A stretch of DNA of 15,999 nt from Actinomycetota bacterium (GTDB lineage Bacteria; Actinomycetota; Thermoleophilia; Gaiellales; Gaiellaceae). The position numbers and the translations under genes were made by a program. The stretch is taken from contig JACCTK010000300.1 in assembly GCA_013812465.1 (NCBI GenBank), positions 1 through 15,999 on the forward strand, in the 5' to 3' direction. Below are positions 7,281 through 14,717 of this stretch, piece by piece. The notes beneath the pieces are model-generated. The model was not told the origin of the DNA. It worked only from the letters and a program-made list of their open reading frames with translations, and did no database searches. Numbering within the stretch: position 1 is the stretch's first letter; each line of letters begins with the position of its first letter.

Positions 7281-8170
7281 CGAGAACCGTCGCCATTCTC
7301 GGGCCCGGAGCGGTCGGTGGAACCTTCGCCGTACGGCTCTCCCAGGCTCACTACCGCACGATCTGCGTGGGGACACCGGAGATCGTCGGGCTGATGGCGC
7401 TCTCCGGGATCACGCTCGACTCGAACGGCGCCAAGCCGCTGAATGTGCGGCCCATGATGGTCGAGCGGCTCGTCGAGCCGGTGGCTCTCCTGGTCGTGGC
7501 CGTGAAGGCGCCGTACCTCGCCGACGCGCTCGAGCGCATCGAGCCGGAAGCCGTCGAGCGCGGCGTCGTGCTGCCGCTCTTGAACGGGCTCGAGCATGTG
7601 GAGATCATCCGAGCGCGCTTCCCAGGACGGGTCGCGGCGGCGAGCCTGTCGCAGTTCGAGGCCTACCGCGTCGGGCGCATGCAGATAGTCCAGGGCACGC
7701 CCTCGGGGGTCGTGACGATGGCGTCGGACGACCTTTCCGCCCAGGAGCTCGAGCGCGCGGCCGACATTCTCCGCTCGGCGGGGATGCAGGTCGAGCTCGA
7801 GGACGACGAGAAGCGCGTGCTGTGGCGGAAGGCAGCACGGGCGGCGGTCGTGTCCAGCGCGACGGCGCTGTCGAGAAAATCCGTCGGTGAGCTGCGCACG
7901 GACCTCGAGTGGCGCCCCCGGATGGAGCAGGCGCTCGCCGAGGCGTGCGCCGTCGCCACCGCCGACGGTGTCAAGATGATGCCCTCGGCCCAGTGGACCC
8001 GAATCGTGGAGATGGATCCGCACTTGACGACCTCCGCGGCACGTGACGTCGTTGCCGGCAAGCGCCACGAGCTCGACGCGATCGCCGGGAGCGTTGTTCG
8101 CGCCGGGCAGCGGCTCGGCATCCCCTGCCCAGTGCTTTCCAGGCTCGTCGCCGAAGCCGACGCGTTGTGA
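7277..8170 (+). CDS. Ketopantoate reductase-like (PanE/ApbA-family) 2-oxoacid reductase
   Basis: A 297-residue NAD(P)-dependent reductase with a Rossmann N-terminal domain (ILGPGAVGG, 7-15), the conserved VKAPY lysine (K77), LLNGLEH (101-107) and a helical C-terminal domain with VLWRKAARAA (181-190) and GKRHELDAIAG (261-271). K185 and E265 correspond to the catalytic lysine and the conserved glutamate of E. coli PanE. The two asparagines that follow the lysine in E. coli PanE are replaced: A189 at the first and S193 at the second. The usual SSM.QD stretch reads TTSAARD. These changes argue that it does not make pantoate but reduces another 2-keto acid or sugar acid. Its position between ALDH and the CMP-sugar synthetase, with 4-base overlaps on both sides (ATGA, GTGA), points to a role in nonulosonate making or tailoring. 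The reaction is inferred. Confidence 0.88.
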   Translation: MTRTVAILGPGAVGGTFAVRLSQAHYRTICVGTPEIVGLMALSGITLDSNGAKPLNVRPMMVERLVEPVALLVVAVKAPYLADALERIEPEAVERGVVLPLLNGLEHVEIIRARFPGRVAAASLSQFEAYRVGRMQIVQGTPSGVVTMASDDLSAQELERAADILRSAGMQVELEDDEKRVLWRKAARAAVVSSATALSRKSVGELRTDLEWRPRMEQALAEACAVATADGVKMMPSAQWTRIVEMDPHLTTSAARDVVAGKRHELDAIAGSVVRAGQRLGIPCPVLSRLVAEADAL

Positions 8171-8931
8171 GCTCGCCGGAGACCCCGGTCGCGGTCGCGT
8201 TCGTCCCGGCCAGATCGGGCTCCGAGCGGGTTCCAGGGAAGAACGTCCGCCCGCTTGCGGGCCATCCTCTGCTCGCGTACGCGATCGAGACCGCCCTGCA
8301 GAGCGGGCTCTTTACGCGCGTGGTCGTCTCCACCGACTCCGAGGAGATCGCCGAGATCGCCCGCTGGTACGGCGCGGAGGCGCCATTCCTGCGCCCGGCT
8401 GAGTATGCGACCGCGACGTCCCCGGATATCGAGTGGCTCACGTTCACCCTCGATCGGCTCGGCGAGCAGTACGACCTCTTCGCGATCGTGCGCGCGACCA
8501 ATCCCTTCCGCGGGCCGGGCGTGGTGCGGCGCGGACTCGACCAGCTGGTTGCGACACCGGAGGCGGATTCGCTCCGGGCGGTCGAGCGCGTGAAACAACA
8601 TCCGGGGAAGACGTGGGTGCTGGCGGAGGACGGTCGCACGATGACTCCGCTCCTCGACCAGTCGCATCTGGACGTGGCCTGGCACGCGGGCCAGTATCAG
8701 GCGCTGCCGGCGGTGTACGTGCAGTCGAGCGCGCTCGAGATCGCGTGGACGCGCGTCGTCTCGGAGACCGGGACACGAGAGGGGCGGGTCGTGGCGCCGT
8801 TCTTCACCGACGGCTACGAGGGCTTCAACGTGGACGACGAGGAGGACTGGGAGCGCGCCGAGCGTCTGCTCGAATCCGGGTCGGCGTCGGTGCCCGCGGT
8901 CGGCCGCGCGTCGTATTCTCACCCGGAATGA
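8167..8931 (+). CDS. neuA: CMP-nonulosonate (acylneuraminate-type) cytidylyltransferase
   Basis: This 254-residue NeuA/SpsF-type enzyme should activate the NeuB product with CTP to a CMP-sugar donor, in the cytoplasm. It carries the CTP-binding loop FVPARSGSERVPGKN (12-26), VVVSTDSEEIAEIA (52-65), the GAEAPFLRP stretch (69-77) common to the family, RATNPFR (109-115) and a C-terminal DGYEGFNVDDEEDWERAE (215-232), whose acidic residues match the metal/sugar-binding end of the family. GTG 8167 overlaps the preceding stop as GTGA and places the nucleotide loop at the usual distance from the N-terminus. Neuraminate, legionaminate, pseudaminate and Kdn enzymes cannot be separated by eye. Its TGA overlaps the next ATG; the -10 box for that gene lies in its last codons. 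Confidence 0.94.
   Translation: MSSPETPVAVAFVPARSGSERVPGKNVRPLAGHPLLAYAIETALQSGLFTRVVVSTDSEEIAEIARWYGAEAPFLRPAEYATATSPDIEWLTFTLDRLGEQYDLFAIVRATNPFRGPGVVRRGLDQLVATPEADSLRAVERVKQHPGKTWVLAEDGRTMTPLLDQSHLDVAWHAGQYQALPAVYVQSSALEIAWTRVVSETGTREGRVVAPFFTDGYEGFNVDDEEDWERAERLLESGSASVPAVGRASYSHPE
8914..8919 (+). promoter_or_regulatory. -10 box (TATTCT) for a leaderless enolase-superfamily transcript
   Basis: TATTCT fits TANNNT, is the most canonical of the boxes seen here, and ends 8 bases before the ATG at 8928. It lies inside the last codons of the cytidylyltransferase gene. An internal start would let the dehydratase and the GT-C-like gene be expressed apart from the upstream genes. No strong -35 is seen. 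Confidence 0.4.
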
Positions 8932-10097
8932 AGGTCGCCAGCCTCGAGACGCTCTTCTGCGACGCCGGCTGGCGTCCGTGGATATTCCTCAAGGCCACGA
9001 CCGAGGACGGGCTCGTCGGCTGGGCGGAGGTCACGGACTCGCACGGCTCGCCGCGCGGGCTCGCGGGTATCGTCGAAGATCTCGCGCCGGTCGTCGTCGG
9101 GCGCGATCCACGGGCCGGCGAGCGGCTCTACTGGGATCTCTATCGCCACACGCGGCAGAGTCCTGGATCGGTCATCGCGAAGGCGATCGCAGGTGTCGAG
9201 AACGCCCTCCTCGACATCAAAGCGAAGGCGCTCGACGTTCCCGTGTACGAGCTCTTCGGCGGGCCGACGCGCGAGACGATCCCGCTCTACTGGTCGCACT
9301 GCGGGACGACGAGGGCGCGCGCCTGGGAGGTGACAGGCGCCACGAAGCTCGCGTCGTACGAGGACGTTGCGGCGCTCGGGCGGGAGGTCGTCGGGAGCGG
9401 GTATCGCGCGTTCAAGACGAACGTCGTCGTCCCGGGCGAGGAGCCGCAAGTGCTGATGCCCGGTTTCGGCGAAGGCGGCGGAACCCAGCACGCCGAGGAG
9501 ATCGCCGAGACGCTCGTCCGTCTGCTGGAGGCGTTTCGGGAGGGAACGGTCGACGCGGCCCGTCCGATCGTCGACCTCAACTTCAACCTGGAGCCCGAAG
9601 GTGTCGTGCGGGTGGCGCGCGCGCTCGAGCCGTTCGACCTGCTCTGGCTCGAGGTCGATCTCTTCGACCCGGCGGCGCTCGCACACGTGCGACACGTGGC
9701 GCCGATGCCGATCTGCTCCGGCGAGAACCTCTACGGCAGCCGCGGCTTCAGGCCCTTCCTCGAGGCAGGCGGGATGGACGTCGCGTCGGTGGACGTGATC
9801 TGGAACGGGTTCCACCAAGCCAAGAAGATCGCCGACCTCGCGGAGACGTTCGAGGTCAACTGCGCCCCGCACAACTACTACTCGCACCTGGCCACGTTCA
9901 TCGCCGCGCAGTGGTGCGCCGCGATCCCGAACGCGCGCATTCTCGAGCTCGACGTCGACGACGTCCCGTGGCGAGACGAGCTCGTCACCGCCGTTCCCGA
10001 GATCTCTGACGGCGAGCTGCGCGTGCCCGCGGGCCCGGGGTGGGGGGTCGAAGTGCGAGAGGACGTGCTGCTGGCACATCCCTGGCCGAAACTGTGA
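8928..10097 (+). CDS. Enolase-superfamily acid-sugar dehydratase (mandelate racemase/MLE subgroup)
   Basis: A 389-residue enzyme of the enolase superfamily, most like sugar-acid dehydratases, which remove water from an aldonate or uronate through an Mg-stabilised enolate to give a 2-keto-3-deoxy acid. The N-terminal capping domain includes GLVGWAEVTD (28-37) and the helix GVENALLDIKAKALDVPVYE (89-108). In the barrel the expected residues are present: K163 (AFKTNV), metal ligands D216 (IVDLNFN), E242 (LWLEVDL) and E266 (CSGENLYG), and a D289 (SVDVIW) plus H315 (CAPHNYYSH) pair matching the His-Asp dyad of the mandelate racemase/galactonate dehydratase type. The usual glycine pair after the dyad aspartate is replaced by WNGF. 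Such an enzyme is not part of any standard sialic acid route, so its overlap with the CMP-sugar synthetase (ATGA) is notable. Substrate unknown. Confidence 0.92.
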   Translation: MKVASLETLFCDAGWRPWIFLKATTEDGLVGWAEVTDSHGSPRGLAGIVEDLAPVVVGRDPRAGERLYWDLYRHTRQSPGSVIAKAIAGVENALLDIKAKALDVPVYELFGGPTRETIPLYWSHCGTTRARAWEVTGATKLASYEDVAALGREVVGSGYRAFKTNVVVPGEEPQVLMPGFGEGGGTQHAEEIAETLVRLLEAFREGTVDAARPIVDLNFNLEPEGVVRVARALEPFDLLWLEVDLFDPAALAHVRHVAPMPICSGENLYGSRGFRPFLEAGGMDVASVDVIWNGFHQAKKIADLAETFEVNCAPHNYYSHLATFIAAQWCAAIPNARILELDVDDVPWRDELVTAVPEISDGELRVPAGPGWGVEVREDVLLAHPWPKL

Positions 10098-11956
10098 GCT
10101 TCGGGCGGCGAGCGGGCGTCGCGGGGACTTCCCTCCTGGCTCTCGACCTCGTCATTCGGCTCCTCGCCCGGGGCCCGTATCCGGGCGCCACGGTGCTCCT
10201 GCTCGCCGCCTGCGGGATCTCGCTCGTTCCGTTCCTGCCGAGGGAGGTCCGCTCGCCGTCGCTTCGCCTCGCCGTCCTACCGGCCCTGGCCCTAGGGTCG
10301 TTCGCGATCCTGCTGACCTCGGTTTCGATCGTGGGCATTCCGCTCACCGAGCTCTCGATCCGGCTTGCCGCGCTGATGCTCGTGGTGGCGCTCGCGGCCG
10401 CAGCCTTTGTGCTGCGACGCCGCGAGCCGAGCGCGCCCGCGCCCCCACGGTCGGTGAGGACGGAAAGCATCGCGATCGCGGTGCTCGTCGGGATCCTCGC
10501 GTTCTCGCTCGGGTCCTCATGGGATATCGCGGGCTCGTATCCGCCCCGGGGAACGGACTGGGGGCACTACCTGCTGTACGCGGACGAGGTCGAGTCGCAG
10601 AACCGCCTCTTGATCGACGATCCGCTCGCAGGGGAGGAAGACCGCGTCTTCGCCGATCCGGCGGCGGTCGGCGCCGTGTACGGAAGCTTCCGGATTCTGG
10701 ACGGAATCTCGTCCCGGCCGCTCGCCTCCGGGGTCGTCGTCGCCTCGGCCCTCACCCCGCTCAGCGTCTATGTAGCGGTCGGCGCGCTGTGGGGGATCGG
10801 CGCGGGGCTGCTCGCGGCAGCGGCCTATGCGGTCTCGCCGATCCGGCTCGAGCCGATGTACTGGCATGGGCTGGCGACGACGATCGCGCTCGTCTTCTTC
10901 CCGCTGATCGTGCTCGCGCTCGGCCTCATGTATCGCGGGCGTGGGGATGTCCGCACGATCGCGCTCCTCGGCTTCTCTCTGGCCGCGGTGGCCGTGTCGC
11001 ACTCGACGAGCGCGGGCGTCGCGGCCCTGCTGATCGGGGTTGTCGTGACGGTCGAGCTCGTCCGCTGGCTCCGCGCGCGCCGGGCTGCGGGTGAGCAGGA
11101 GGTGAAGGGAGCGCTGCGTCCGGTCCTCGCGGGCGTCGGCCTTGCCTTCGTGCTCGGAGCGGGAGTGATCGCACACCTGCGGCTGCAGTCGGCCGAGCTC
11201 GGCTCACCCGTCAGCTATCGCCTCTTCGAGCCGGACTGGCTGAATCTCCGGACGCTCGTCGACTACTACTCGTGGCCGTTCCTCGCTCTGGCCGCGCTGA
11301 GCGTCCTCTTGCTGCTCGCAAGCGGCCGCCTGCGCCGGGACCGCGCCCTCCTCGCCCTCGCCGCGCTCGGCCTCGCGAGCATTCTCGTCGGCCAGCTCTG
11401 GCGCATCCACGTGCCCTACGAGTATCGGCGGGCGGTCTACTACCTCGGCGTCGCGCTCGTGATGCTGATCGGGGCGGCGTCGCTCAAGCTGCCCCGCACA
11501 GCGGCCTGGATCGCCGGATACGTCCTGGTGCTCGCGTACATCGCTCACTCCTCGATCGGCCTTCGCCTTCCCGAGCGCCTTCTCACCGGCGATCAGGAGA
11601 AGTCTGCGGCGGTGGAGGCGCTCATCGAGCTCCGGGGCGAGCTCGACAGCGGTCGGCAGCCCAACGCCCGTCTCGTCGTCGCCGACAGCTGCCTGCACTT
11701 CGTCGTGCCCTATCTCCTGCGGAGCCCGACTATCGCCGCGTTCGAGGACTGGCAGGTGGGCTTCTCCAATCGGGTTCCGCTCGCCCGCAAGGCCGTTGCC
11801 GTCCTCCAGGGAGGGCCCGAGGGCAGACGTCTCGCGGAGTCGATGGGAGTCGATTACGTCGTGCTCGACCCTCGGTGCACCGAGGAGCCCGATCTCGGCG
11901 GCACAGTGGTGGCGCGAAACGACGTCGTCACCATCATCCGGCTCGCTTCGGCGTGA
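10094..11956 (+). CDS. Large multispanning membrane protein, GT-C glycosyltransferase-like
   Basis: A 620-residue integral membrane protein with roughly a dozen hydrophobic helices and a soluble C-terminal part of about 125 residues (from about LPERLLTGDQ). After three or four N-terminal helices comes SYPPRGTDWGHYLLYADEVE (148-167), where a conserved-looking aspartate D155 sits in a loop, as in the first outer loop of GT-C enzymes that use polyprenyl-phosphate sugars. Paired features such as YEYRRAVYYLGVAL and the C-terminal GVDYVVLDPRC also resemble large membrane proteins of unknown function in polysaccharide clusters. GTG 10094 overlaps the dehydratase stop as GTGA; an earlier GTG at 10040 would add 18 polar residues. 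It is the last gene of the + strand operon and overlaps the convergent gene by 23 bases. GT-C assignment is tentative; it may transfer a sugar or flip a lipid-linked intermediate. Confidence 0.8.
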   Translation: MSFGRRAGVAGTSLLALDLVIRLLARGPYPGATVLLLAACGISLVPFLPREVRSPSLRLAVLPALALGSFAILLTSVSIVGIPLTELSIRLAALMLVVALAAAAFVLRRREPSAPAPPRSVRTESIAIAVLVGILAFSLGSSWDIAGSYPPRGTDWGHYLLYADEVESQNRLLIDDPLAGEEDRVFADPAAVGAVYGSFRILDGISSRPLASGVVVASALTPLSVYVAVGALWGIGAGLLAAAAYAVSPIRLEPMYWHGLATTIALVFFPLIVLALGLMYRGRGDVRTIALLGFSLAAVAVSHSTSAGVAALLIGVVVTVELVRWLRARRAAGEQEVKGALRPVLAGVGLAFVLGAGVIAHLRLQSAELGSPVSYRLFEPDWLNLRTLVDYYSWPFLALAALSVLLLLASGRLRRDRALLALAALGLASILVGQLWRIHVPYEYRRAVYYLGVALVMLIGAASLKLPRTAAWIAGYVLVLAYIAHSSIGLRLPERLLTGDQEKSAAVEALIELRGELDSGRQPNARLVVADSCLHFVVPYLLRSPTIAAFEDWQVGFSNRVPLARKAVAVLQGGPEGRRLAESMGVDYVVLDPRCTEEPDLGGTVVARNDVVTIIRLASA

Positions 11957-14048
11957 TCGCCTCGTAGCTCTCGGCGACGAGCTCGAGCGATCGGTCGATC
12001 CGGAGCGTCGATGCGTTGTCGGCGAACCAGCGGGCAGTCGACCTTCGGAGAGCCAGGCCCGCCTCGACCACGCTCTCGAGCGCGAGAGCGAGCACCTCGG
12101 GCGTCGCGTCGGGCGATACGAAACCGTTGACGCCGTCCTCCACGAGCTCAGTCGCGGCATTCTCCGGGCCGGCGACCACCACGCTCGGTGTGCCGTGCGC
12201 GGCCGCCTCGACCACAACCAGACCGTAGCCCTCGCGCTCCGACGCGGTGACGAGGCAGGCGGCGCGCGCGATCGCCTCTGCGACCTCCCCCTCCGGTCGC
12301 CTGCCGAGAAGGCGAACGGATGCTGTCAGCCCGAGAGCGTCGACGAGCTTCGAGATGTGCGGTCGTTCGGGTCCATCACCGTAGAGCCGCAGGTGGAGGT
12401 CGGGCCGGCGGACTCGGGCAAGCGCGAAGGCGCGAACGAGCGTATCGACCCGCTTCTCGCGGACGTGGCGGCCGGCGTAGACGACGAGCGCCGGGTCGAC
12501 GCCGCTTGCCGGAGTCGGCTCGACCGGCCCCGCATAGAGACCCGGCAGGAGCACCGGAGTGCCGGAGTACCCGGCGGCTCGGAGCCTCTCGGAATGCAGC
12601 CGCGAGAAGCAGAAGGCCGTGTGCGGCATGAGCACGCAGGCCTGCTGCACGTAGAACCCGGACATCCCGATCAGCACTCCCGCGTATCGGCGCCAGTACT
12701 CCCTCGTCCACACCTCGATCCAGTTCACGACCAGCTCGTACCTGCGCGCCCTGCCAATCGCGCTCGCCGCCAGCAGCGGGAAGTAGGGAAAGGACGCCAT
12801 GTGGACGATGTCGTACTCCGACCCGTGTCGCCAGAGGTGGCGCGCCACTGCCAGCCCGAAGCGGACCGGAGGCATCAGCGTCCGCCGCTCCCGTCGATAT
12901 ACCCGGCCCGCCGGAGTGAGCCCGAGCACGCGCACGCCGGTCAGATTCGGAAGCTCAGTCTCGTCCCAGTGACGCATCGTCACGTACGTCACCTCATGCC
13001 CGGTCGCGGCGACGTGGAGCGCGAGATCACGCATCCACCGCTCGGCGCCGCCGACGGTCTGCGGGAAGAGATGGTCGTAGACGAGGCAGATCCGTGGCTT
13101 CGAGGACTTCTGGGACCGGCCGGCCGAGCCCCCCTCGTCCCAGTGGCTCGGCAGTCCGGAGAGCCGTCTCTTGACCGGAACCGGGATTCGCTTGTGGCGC
13201 AATCCCAGCTGCAAGCCGGCGAACTTGGCGGACTCGTACACGGCGGCGTAGGGCAGCCAGCGGCGACGCCCGGTGCGCCAGAGCCAGGCGATCTCGCCGA
13301 GCGCGTACCGAAAGCCGGCGTCGCGAAGCGCTAATCGAGACGAGGACGCTTCGCTCACGTACGCGCGGTCGGCCGACACGCCCGAGTCGAAGAAGCGCCG
13401 AAACGCGCCAACGACCGTGTAGGCGTGGGAGTGCCGGACCGCGGCGCGGGGCTCGTAGACGATCTCCAGCCCCGCCAGCAGGACGCGTCTCGACCACTCC
13501 TGGTCCTCGCTCATGATCACGTCCGCCGCGAGCGGGTAGCGCTCGAGCACCGCGCGCGACACGGCCGAGTTCACGTTCGAGAAGAGCGTCGTCTCGAAGC
13601 TGAGCCGGTCGGGGTCGCGGAGGCGCTGCCTGCGAGGCTCCGGCCCGTACAGGAAGTCGAGGAAGTACCGCTCAGACGGGATTGCCTCCTGATGTGGGAG
13701 CTGACGGCCGTAGACGCCTGCGACAGCCGCGTCAGCGCGGAGTGGGGCGACGAGCGTGGCGAGCCAATGCTCGTCCACGGCGTACGCGTCCTGGGAGGTG
13801 AAGACGACGATGTCGCCGCGAGCGAGATCGGCGCCGAGATTGCGGGCGCCTCCGTGGGTGAACTCCTCGGGAAGGATCTCGTGAACGCGTGCTCCCAACC
13901 CGAGCGCTCGCTCGGCGCTTCCGTCACTGGAGCCCGAGTCCACGACCACGACCTCGACCTCCTCGTCCACGTGCTGCCGCGCGACGGCCTGCAGGCAGCG
14001 GACGAGATCGAGGCCTCCGTCCTTGACCGGAATGACGACGGAGATCAT
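11934..14048 (-). CDS. Bifunctional glycosyltransferase: GT2 (GT-A) fused to GT4 (GT-B)
   Basis: A 704-residue protein with two complete glycosyltransferase modules. Residues 1 to about 300 are a GT2 enzyme: ISVVIPVKDGG (2-12), VVVVDSGSSDGS (33-44), EEFTHGGARN (61-70), which resembles the rhamnosyltransferase-type E-F-x-H-G-G-x-R-N motif, FTSQDA (83-88) with D87 as metal-site acid, and MSEDQEWSRR (179-188) as the likely base region. After a polar linker (about 301-318) a GT4 module begins with KPRICLVYDHLFPQTVGGAE (317-336) and contains YAGRHVREKRVD (524-535), LYGDGPER (555-562) and EREGYGLVVVEAAAHG (604-619), with E606 and E614 as the E-x7-E pair. No stop or shift separates the halves. ATG 14048 is chosen because it begins the first beta-strand and overlaps the methyltransferase stop as ATGA; the open frame to 14423 is only a shadow of that gene. 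It probably adds two sugars in sequence to one lipid-linked acceptor. Confidence 0.92.
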   Translation of the reverse strand: MISVVIPVKDGGLDLVRCLQAVARQHVDEEVEVVVVDSGSSDGSAERALGLGARVHEILPEEFTHGGARNLGADLARGDIVVFTSQDAYAVDEHWLATLVAPLRADAAVAGVYGRQLPHQEAIPSERYFLDFLYGPEPRRQRLRDPDRLSFETTLFSNVNSAVSRAVLERYPLAADVIMSEDQEWSRRVLLAGLEIVYEPRAAVRHSHAYTVVGAFRRFFDSGVSADRAYVSEASSSRLALRDAGFRYALGEIAWLWRTGRRRWLPYAAVYESAKFAGLQLGLRHKRIPVPVKRRLSGLPSHWDEGGSAGRSQKSSKPRICLVYDHLFPQTVGGAERWMRDLALHVAATGHEVTYVTMRHWDETELPNLTGVRVLGLTPAGRVYRRERRTLMPPVRFGLAVARHLWRHGSEYDIVHMASFPYFPLLAASAIGRARRYELVVNWIEVWTREYWRRYAGVLIGMSGFYVQQACVLMPHTAFCFSRLHSERLRAAGYSGTPVLLPGLYAGPVEPTPASGVDPALVVYAGRHVREKRVDTLVRAFALARVRRPDLHLRLYGDGPERPHISKLVDALGLTASVRLLGRRPEGEVAEAIARAACLVTASEREGYGLVVVEAAAHGTPSVVVAGPENAATELVEDGVNGFVSPDATPEVLALALESVVEAGLALRRSTARWFADNASTLRIDRSLELVAESYEAITPKRAG
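11955..11992. terminator. Possible hairpin at the convergent operon junction
   Basis: Just past the + strand stop, gatcgc (11955-11960) pairs with gcgatc (11987-11992) and, inside it, ctcgt (11961-11965) pairs with acgag (11977-11981), leaving a 5-base bulge. There is no T-tract on either side and it lies inside the C-terminal codons of the opposite gene, so terminator function is only a guess from position. Confidence 0.2.
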
Positions 14049-14704
14049 CGGGCGGGTGTCGCCGAGACGACGAACTGGTATGCGAAGAGCGGAGGTCGAA
14101 GGCGGCCGATGGCGTGGGCCGCCCGCTCCACCGCCGGCGCTCCGATGCCCGGAACCGGGACGGTGTAGTCGAGCTCGACGATGCGATAGCCCGCACGCTC
14201 GAGCGTCTCGACGAGAGTGCTGCACGTGAAGAGGTGGAGGTGCGTTCGGTCGAGGATCCCGCGCTCCGTGTAGCGCCAACGGCCCGCCAGGAGCCCGAGC
14301 CGCATTGTCCAGTTCGCGACGTTCGGGGTGGTGAGGACGAGCCGGCCGCCTTCGCGGAGCAGTGGACGCACGCGAGCCAGGAGCTGCTCGGGATCGCGCA
14401 GGTGCTCGATCAGGTCGCCGCACAGGACGACGTCGAACGAGCCCTCGGGGAACGGCAGGTCCATCGTCTCCACGTCACCGACCAGCACCTGGGAGCAGAT
14501 CTCGCGCGCAGTCTCGGCCGCCCTCTCGTCCTGCTCGATTCCGACGACGGCGCAGCCGCGCTCGACCAGCGGCCGAGCCAGATACCCGCTCGAGCAGCCG
14601 ACGTCGAGCACCCGCTTGCCGGAGCCGACGAGCGCGAGGAGCTTGGCGTGCCCGCCGTGCGGGCGTGTGTTCAGAGCCACGTATCCGGAGTCCGCTGCCC
14701 TCAC
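14045..14704 (-). CDS. Class I SAM-dependent methyltransferase
   Basis: A 219-residue cytoplasmic methyltransferase. The SAM-binding motif I is RVLDVGCSSG (31-40), followed by the acidic strand end VVGIEQDE (53-60), LVGDVETMDLPFPEGSFDVV (74-93) and the post-motif LIEHLRDPEQLL (98-109). GGRLVLTTPNVANW (119-132) and LDRTHLHLFT (151-160) are typical of the Methyltransf_23-like proteins found among glycan genes, where they often methylate a sugar or cap a chain; that role here is inference from context. The GTG at 14704 starts 13 bases after the stop of the upstream GT2 gene, with a weak AGGGG about 10 bases before it. The stop overlaps the start of the GT2-GT4 fusion as ATGA, so the two are coupled. 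Confidence 0.92.
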   Translation of the reverse strand: MRAADSGYVALNTRPHGGHAKLLALVGSGKRVLDVGCSSGYLARPLVERGCAVVGIEQDERAAETAREICSQVLVGDVETMDLPFPEGSFDVVLCGDLIEHLRDPEQLLARVRPLLREGGRLVLTTPNVANWTMRLGLLAGRWRYTERGILDRTHLHLFTCSTLVETLERAGYRIVELDYTVPVPGIGAPAVERAAHAIGRLRPPLFAYQFVVSATPAR

Positions 14705-14717
14705 GAGCGCGTCGCCC

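Noticed and set aside
7663..10079. Long minus-strand open frames opposite the reductase, neuA and dehydratase genes
   Set aside because: No recognisable domain; the + strand frames contain complete catalytic motifs and coupled starts.
11796..13334. 512-codon + strand open frame across the GT2-GT4 fusion
   Set aside because: It is arginine- and histidine-rich low-complexity protein with no domain, lying antisense to a gene with clear catalytic motifs; long antisense frames are expected at this G+C.
14049..14423. N-terminal extension of the GT2-GT4 fusion to 14423
   Set aside because: The added 125 residues are arginine- and proline-rich and overlap the methyltransferase in another frame; ATG 14048 gives the ATGA junction and the true first beta-strand.
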